In this document: positions 47,191 through 53,089 of the stretch, piece after piece
How positions within the stretch are numbered: the stretch's first letter is position 1
How the letters are laid out: each line of letters starts with the position of its first letter
Source: Chlorokybus atmophyticus
Taxonomy: Eukaryota > Streptophyta > Chlorokybophyceae > Chlorokybales > Chlorokybaceae
DNA length: 53,089 bases
Direction of reading: 5' to 3'
Assembly (NCBI GenBank): GCA_009103225.1
Contig: RHPI01002438.1
Location: forward strand, 575,668 to 628,756
Notes under the pieces: model-generated
The model's input: only the letters and a program-made list of their open reading frames with translations
Database searches by the model: none
Told to the model about the DNA's origin: nothing
Program-made: the position numbers and the translations under genes

Positions 47191-47741
47191 CCATAGGAGC
47201 AAGGATGCACTACAAGTGCGACTCTAGTGCGGGACACTAGACGTTTAAAACCGCCTCATTTTCGTTTTCGCGCCTCGTACATTCGGGTGGGCACACCGGC
47301 GACGGCAGCGTTGGAGGCGGCAGCGCCACTATCAGCTAAACAGGCGGCACCCGACTATCAGTTAGAGAGATGCCTCGTGGTCCATCCGTAGGTGCACCTC
47401 GTCGTGGAGGTCGGCGCTAGTTGTCCACATTTGCCCCCAGTGTTCAACCAGGCAACCGTCGCCAACCAATTGCAGCAAGACCCCGCACTAACGCCCAGCA
47501 CATCACAACAACTCCACCTGACACCGCAGTCGCAAGGGCAAGCTAGACTGCATGCATTCTTGATGCACTGTGCACGTTGCTTCTTGCTCAACTTCTAACT
47601 TGGATGCTTGCTTTTTTCAGGACTAGCACAGTGACTCACTGCATGCGCTTTGGATACACTGTGCACGTTGTTCTTCTTTCGCAACTGTGAGGGTTGCATC
47701 TTTGATGGCTGGCAGCATGACTCATGTGGTTGTACTTGCAG

Positions 47742-49211
47742 AGGGTCGATTGGAACCCCCAACCCAAACGCATTTGGCCGTGACGTGGCAACCTCGGCCA
47801 TCAGCAACCCTTCCCCAAGCAAGTGGAAGATTGGCAACGAGGTAAACACTGTGTGACACTGTGTGTATGTGTGTATCCGATTGTTCTTCTGTGGACAGCA
47901 TTTGCGAGATGCCGTCGTTGAAATCATAAACGGCCACTGGGTAGAGAGCCACGTTTATCCCAAGGAGGACACTATTCGTAACGTCATGTGTCAGGTGCTG
48001 TAAATACTTCATGACCGCATTACACCGTGACACTAACCGGACTGCCCGTGACAGGTAATTGGCTTCAACCATGACGACGAGGCCGATGCGGCCAAGTTCT
48101 ATGAGGTGTATTGGACTCCCAAGGAGTGCCCCTTCCACTGGAGTGTCACCTTGAAGAAAGCTACGCAGGTCCGGTCTGAGAACGTCACCAAGACCAAGCA
48201 TGTCCTTGAGAAGGAGTACAAGTGGACACTGTTTAACAGCAACAAGCGCAAGTGAGTTGGGTCCCTCACCACCATGTCTGCTATGCAACACTGCCTTCTT
48301 ACTCAGTCTCCATACACACGTACTCATCTCGCCTATTATAATCGATTCAATCAGGCACATCGACGCCCTAATGGACCCCGAGACCCAAAAAGCCCAGATG
48401 CGCAACGCGCTCCAAAGTAAGTCAATGGCACTATTCTAGCCTGGTGCAGGCTCAACTTGAACTATCTATATTGTGACTAATGCCTTGTTGGACTGATTGT
48501 CGCAGACAAGTTATGGCGGAGATTGGAGGTGACCGACACTGCAGACCCGGAGCGGAGGAGATACATCCATGAATGGGGCAATCCCATAATTTGGCAAATG
48601 ATCGTGCAATGCTGGTCTTACGCCGTCACTACACCTGGTCACCGGCAGCTGACAGTCCACCTCGCATACCTGTTGCTTACGGTGAGCACTCTGAACTTCA
48701 TCATTAGCAATTCAGGAATGCTGTAGCCTCAAACTACAGGCTTGCAGACGCGTTGCAGTGAATAGTGGCTTTCGATGCCACTAAGACATGCCTGTAAACT
48801 ACGCAGGTGGAGCGCATCTTGAAGGGCAAGGATGGAGACCCTCTCCTAGCTGCCAGCATAGACACACATGAAGAGTACCGCAGCGAAATCATCACCATGA
48901 TCATGTCAATGAAACGGGAGATGAGGCAACGGTACGCAGCCCTCCAGCCATTCACCCTTGTGAAACGCCGCACTGCATCTTGTGTCGAATACCTGAAAGA
49001 TCCCAATTGGCGCCGGCCGCAAGAGACAGCAGCTCGTGACCCGCTCCCTGAGGCAAAAGCGGCATTTGATTGGCACAACCGTTTGAGGAGGAAGAGCAAG
49101 CTCCGGTGTCTCCTCCACAGGCCCCAGTGCGTGGTGCTTTGTTTCATGATGACGAGCAAAGCGATGATGGAGAGGAGCTGTAGCGCAGTTGGTAGTCCGT
49201 TTAGCTTGTAG
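47742..49211 (+). CDS. Multi-exon gene of unknown function
   Basis: Six exons with clean GT..AG borders and matching phases: 47742-47841, 47899-47994, 48055-48251, 48355-48416, 48506-48681, 48807 to the end. Sequence highlights: NPNAFGRDVATSAISNPSPS, HLRDAVVEIINGHWVESHVY, FNHDDEADAAKFYEVYWTPK, FHWSVTLKKATQV, EWGNPIIWQMIVQCWSYAV, EEYRSEIITMIMSMKREMRQ. It is rich in Trp and charged residues, with no membrane segment. In the last exon the frame probably shifts near 49080: an acidic tail (PFEEEEQAPVSPPQAP, DDEQSDDGEEL) ending TAG at 49181 lies in the next frame and looks more natural than the read-through to 49211. The 5' exon was not found; ATG-bearing sequence at 47371 is a candidate. No family recognised. 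Confidence 0.6.
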
Positions 49212-49583
49212 TGTACATAGCTACAAGGGTCTTGTGACTGAGTGTTGTGCATTTTAAACCAGCTCAGTCGATCGTCATTATGCTCATGCATGTCAATACT
49301 TGCATCCCTATGATATACAACAGAACTGCATTCAAGTCACATAATTGAACTACAAGCCTTGGCAAGTGACGAAGAGACACTGTACACATTTCAGGTACAT
49401 GTACACAGCACAGGCACATAAAAATGCTGGCTGTCACTGACAGTCGCGTGTAGTCAAGCTATGCAAAAACATATGTCGACAGTTAGGCATTAATCACCTT
49501 CAGTTGTTAAAGAATGCCTTATTTTGTCGATTATTACCTAGTTGGTGCTTGTGAATTAGGCTTAGTCGCATGCGCTGGACTGG
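49212..49583. other. Spacer, no gene seen
   Basis: 3' flank of the preceding gene. It contains ACATGTAC-type short palindromes near 49385-49405 but no coding signal. Confidence 0.5.
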
Positions 49584-49850
49584 TGTGTAACCTGGAGGTG
49601 CCTGTCACATAGGCTGAGTCACCTAAGTATGACTAATGTGTAATTTGCAAGTGCCTGCTAATTAGGTTTAGTCACCTGTTAAGGCCTGATGTGTAACTTA
49701 CAGGTGCCCGTTGATTAGTTGTAGTCACCTAAAAAGGCCTGATGTGTAACTAACAGGTGCCTGGCTATTATACAAAGCCACCTGTTAAGGCCTGGTGTGT
49801 AACCTACAGTTGCCTGTTAAGGCTTGATAGGTAACTGACAGGCGCCTGTT
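49584..49850. repeat. 53-bp minisatellite, about five units
   Basis: The TGTGTAA start of each unit falls at 49584, 49637, 49690, 49743 and 49796, exactly 53 bases apart. Each unit holds TGTGTAAC..ACAGGTGCCTG then TTAGTCACCTGTTAAGGCCTG. A degenerate tail continues to about 49960. Confidence 0.9.
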
Positions 49851-50429
49851 AATTAAGCATAGTCAACTGTTAAAGACTAAATTGTAACAAAAAGGGCCTA
49901 ATAGTAACGGAAGTTACTATAAGGTCCCTGTATCAAGATTACAGGTGGACTGAGCCACGACAGTCTAAATTAGTGTCCTCAGGTGCACGGCCGTTGCCAA
50001 TATTTAGCCGGCCGGCAGGGAAAACATATTGCGACGAATGCGAATCAGTCTTGCTTGCACTTCATAATTTGGTGACCCTTTTTGCTACAGTCATAATCAA
50101 AGTTCATGGCTTGGCTCCAACTATTCTGTTTGTTCTGGAGCTTTTGTCGTGGCATGTAGGAATTTAAAGTTGCCCGATCATAAGTGCCTTGGGTTTCCAT
50201 TTCGCACCGCGGCAAAGCCTTGTGTTATTGCTTTTTGCATGAAGCACACGCACAGAGGCTCTTTAATTTGGAACATCTAAAGCTTGACTCACCTAGTCTC
50301 AAATTAAATTGTTCGCCTCGCTGTCTTGCCATCATATTGCCCCGTCTCTGGGTATTTATTGATCTCAAGCAAGTTTCAGATAGGCTGACTTGACTCAAAA
50401 TGAAATCGATCAACACAATCCTGTGAGGA

Positions 50430-50695
50430 AAGGTGTTGATATGTTTGTAAACGACCACATGTCGCAGCATGGTAACACGGCCATGTCACAGCACAGCCAG
50501 CACAAATATTGTTGATCAGCGCATATGCATTGCCTGACAGCTAAGCTTGCAATCATAATGGTGGCTTGCACACAAATGGCACATGACCAAAACCGCTGTT
50601 CCTCAGAAAATAATCCATGCGCAACAAGATGCTCACCTTCAACAGCCACCGTGGTGAACAGCACACTGCCTCTTGGGGGTGCTTGTTAACAGTAG
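50430..50695. repeat. Dispersed repeat, copy D
   Basis: CGACCACATGTCGCAGCATG and CCAGAACCGCTGTTCCTCA-type sequence matches 780-1030 and the corresponding part of copy B. It is interrupted after 50695 by about 770 bp of unrelated, more AT-rich DNA. Confidence 0.6.
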
Positions 50696-51470
50696 AGTGG
50701 CAACTGTACTCTTCTGAGTACTTATACTCTGTCAAATACGGAAAATGTGGAAAAAGTATCACGCTTTGTGCAACATGCTTTGTGCAACATGTACTCAAAA
50801 TTTCCATAGGTTATATAAAAATTCAATTGCTTAGATTTATTGGCAACAAATGGAGCACCCCCGGAGTTTCAAACCATACCATCATTGTCAGCTCATGATC
50901 CAGTGTGTAAACGTGAAGAGCACATGTCATTTCAAGCATATAAAAGGCAAGTGGTCTTGCAATAACATTAATGCATGCTAACAAGCATATACCCGGTATA
51001 TGAGATTCATTAACACGCTCGTATTTCGGTTGGTGGCGTTGATAGTTGATAATACCATGGCACGCGCAGGCCCGAGCTGTATACCCACAGGCACATTACT
51101 ATTGCTTACAGAACACTTGTATGTCAATTGACTTGACCATGAATCTTCACATTTCTACACATCATACGAAATGCTCTCGTTAGAGGGTGTGGTTTTTGGA
51201 GCAGCTTTAATGTAGCATGTTTCCGAAAGTTCATTGTAACAGTACCTATTTGAGTTACAGTACCGGCCAGCCTAGTGTTTAAGGCACTGCGGAGCTTGCT
51301 ACGCGAAAAGCCGTGTTTGCTCAAGACCGCGCGAGGTGCTTGCACGATAAGTTTTGATACATTTGCCACAAGCGGGTTACTCGCAAGTGTCTGCCAATCT
51401 AGCTGAACCATATGCAACTCTCTGATTTGTTGTTCTATGCGCAGCAACACTTCAGTTTGCATAACACAGC
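50696..51470. other. Insertion-like segment inside the dispersed repeat
   Basis: This segment separates copies D and E, which are continuous in the 10.5-12.4 kb copy. A minus-strand frame 51462-51124 reads MQTEVLLRIEQQIRELHMVQ and is helix-rich but unrecognised. No terminal inverted repeats were found. Confidence 0.4.
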
Positions 51471-52640
51471 ACTGGCTCTAGCAACTTCCGCCTCCTCTGA
51501 TTTTGCCGCCCACCTGCAGCCTGCGAGCTACGGCGGACAGCTTGCTCTATGTCACATCTAGTACAAGCTAAACGTGCGCATGAGGTCAAGGAAGCTGAAC
51601 GTGCGCATGAGGCTGGCACATGCCTAGCTACTTGCCAAGTGACTCTTCACGCATACACATACAGCTGACAAGATCAAACCACTAGCACTGCTGTGTTGCA
51701 TCCGTGCCATTTGCCGCAGGACTCTGCATCAGGCTGTTTTACCAACAGCAGCAACTAGTGCAGTCCACCGCACGCAGCCACATGATGCATGTGTATGATG
51801 TGTGAGCACATGACCGCATGCTGGCAGACGCCGACAGTGTCAGCGCTTAACCAATTGACTCGGTCTTAGCTTCGCATCTTGTCGACAGTCGGCACACGCT
51901 TCATGTCGTCACACATATGATGTTCCTTGTTAACACTACTGAGGGTGTGGGCGTGCACTGTGAGGGAGGACGGGGTGAGGGCGCGGGCGGGGGCGGGGCA
52001 AACGTGCGCCTTCAAGTTAGGGTTTTGCCTGCTGTGCCTTTTGTAACGGGGATTGTCTGTAGCCGTTAAAACATGACGGCGGCGGGGCTCAAGCCTTAAA
52101 CCCTACGCTTAGGAACACACGTCTTAACAAATAGGTAGCTCTGGTTACAGCCCGGCGATTAGACGGCCCGCGGCATCCATCCGCCGTTTTGTCTTGGAGT
52201 TGACTCACTTGGAGCTCAGCCTCAGCTCCGCGGTGGCGGCCACCGCCTGTTACACTATCATAACAAGATGATAGCTAATAGGCATGTGTCCGCTTCGCCT
52301 CAACCTCTTCTTTGTGCTCAAGTTGAATCAAAGTGTTTCGCCTGCTTGCAGCTGCCTGGTGGGCGGTGTGCATGTATGTTTGACTGTGGGCGGGCGGGCG
52401 GGATGCGATGTGTCTGGTACACGTGTCTGCCTGTTGCAGCGCAATCCAACGCATCAACAATATGCGCAATGCATGCATGCATGTGCGCGTGCCTGCAATG
52501 TGTGCACAAAATTTGCATTCGAGTGATTGCGGCATACATGCATATGTGTGCACGTTCGGGTACAAGTGTTGCGTAAGTATGTTATCGACAGCGCCTAACG
52601 GTGTGGTGAAAACGTTAACAAACACGGTCAATGCATGATT
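51471..52640. repeat. Dispersed repeat, copy E
   Basis: Matches 11265-12250 in the same orientation: CGTGCGCATGAGG, CCAACAGCAGCAACTAGTGC, CACATGACCGCATGCTGGCAGACGCCGACAG, then the CATGCATG/GTGCG-rich end. GGGCGGGCGGGCGGG lies at 52387-52401. Confidence 0.6.
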
Positions 52641-53037
52641 GTAACTCCATCATCATAAAGACATATAGTCTTAAAATACGCGTTTAGGTAAGTTGCATGC
52701 GGGGTCACCCAACTCGGCATAAAACATGCCAAGCCGGTTCAAGCCAAGTTGGCACCACCAAGTTGGTGGAGGAAAAGCTTTTGCTAGCATGCATACCATG
52801 CGCTAGTAGATGCTGACGTCATTGAACATGATGATCAACATTACAGAAGATTAGACCGCATCCTCGAGCGGTCGCGCCAATTGCACCTTTAAAGCTTTAA
52901 TGTACAGGAGGATGGACGATGCTCTACACGAGAATGGTTCGTGTATTATGCCTCTTGTTTATCATGATCGAGCACAGTGGGCAGTGATGTGTCCATTGCG
53001 CAAACCAAGGTAGCCCAATCAGCTGCCGCAGCTGATT

Positions 53038-53073
53038 GGGAATTTAAACAATGGGGCCATTGTTTAAATTCCC
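53038..53073. repeat. Perfect 17-bp hairpin near the window end
   Basis: GGGAATTTAAACAATGG (53038-53054) and its exact complement (53057-53073) are separated by GG. A shorter CAGCTGCCGCAGCTG palindrome lies just before it (about 53020-53034). It could be a terminal hairpin of an element or a fold-back at a contig end. Confidence 0.9.
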
Positions 53074-53089
53074 TCCCTACACCCACTTC

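Overview
This window is nuclear DNA from a eukaryote of the green lineage, most likely an alga. Genes are split into many short exons with GT..AG introns, and several proteins are plant-type: a UBP12/USP7-like HUBL region, TIR-NB-ARC immune receptors and an EDS1-type EP domain. There are no bacterial operons, no rRNA and no convincing intact tRNA. I cannot name the species. Two single N characters (1457 and 21747) mark assembly joins, and both sit beside duplicated sequence. All exon models below were built by eye from splice signals, phase and protein resemblance.

Layout. 1-3.7 kb: repeats, including a degraded copy of a coiled-coil exon and a misplaced 282-bp block. 3.7-10.5 kb (minus): one 21-exon gene reading coiled coil, HUBL, Ser/Thr-rich linker, HUBL, FG/Ser/Thr-rich tail, villin headpiece. 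10.5-13.9 kb: further copies of its 5' region. 15.7-19.2 kb (minus): a TIR-NB-ARC gene running into a second TIR and a decayed second NB-ARC. 21.4-22.3 kb: a small element with terminal direct repeats. 23-25.2 kb: palindrome-rich DNA, a tRNA-like sequence and a possible exon. 25.2-25.7 kb (plus): an EDS1/PAD4-type EP domain fragment. 26.1-31.9 kb (minus): a decayed Ty3/gypsy-like retroelement with CCHC gag, protease, a cytosine-C5 DNA methyltransferase and integrase; no reverse transcriptase was found. 37.2-38.1 kb (minus): a small four-exon gene. 38.2-47.2 kb: a probable composite DNA transposon with Tnp2/Plavaka-like transposase remnants (plus), a zinc-finger/Tudor-like cytosine methyltransferase (minus), an unknown ORF (minus) and an OTU cysteine protease with a zinc-finger exon (minus), accompanied by GTACCAT/ATGGTAC palindrome clusters. 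47.7-49.2 kb (plus): a multi-exon gene of unknown function. 49.6-49.9 kb: a 53-bp minisatellite. 50.4-52.6 kb: another copy of the 10.5-12.4 kb repeat. The window ends in a perfect hairpin.

Themes. (1) Immune genes: TIR-NB-ARC and EDS1-EP, normally partners in seed plants, lie about 6 kb apart. (2) Two unrelated mobile elements each carry their own cytosine methyltransferase, and most disabling stops in the window could come from C-to-T changes at CAG, CAA or CG. (3) The HUBL-HUBL-headpiece protein combines a deubiquitinase regulatory module with an actin-binding module but has no visible protease domain.
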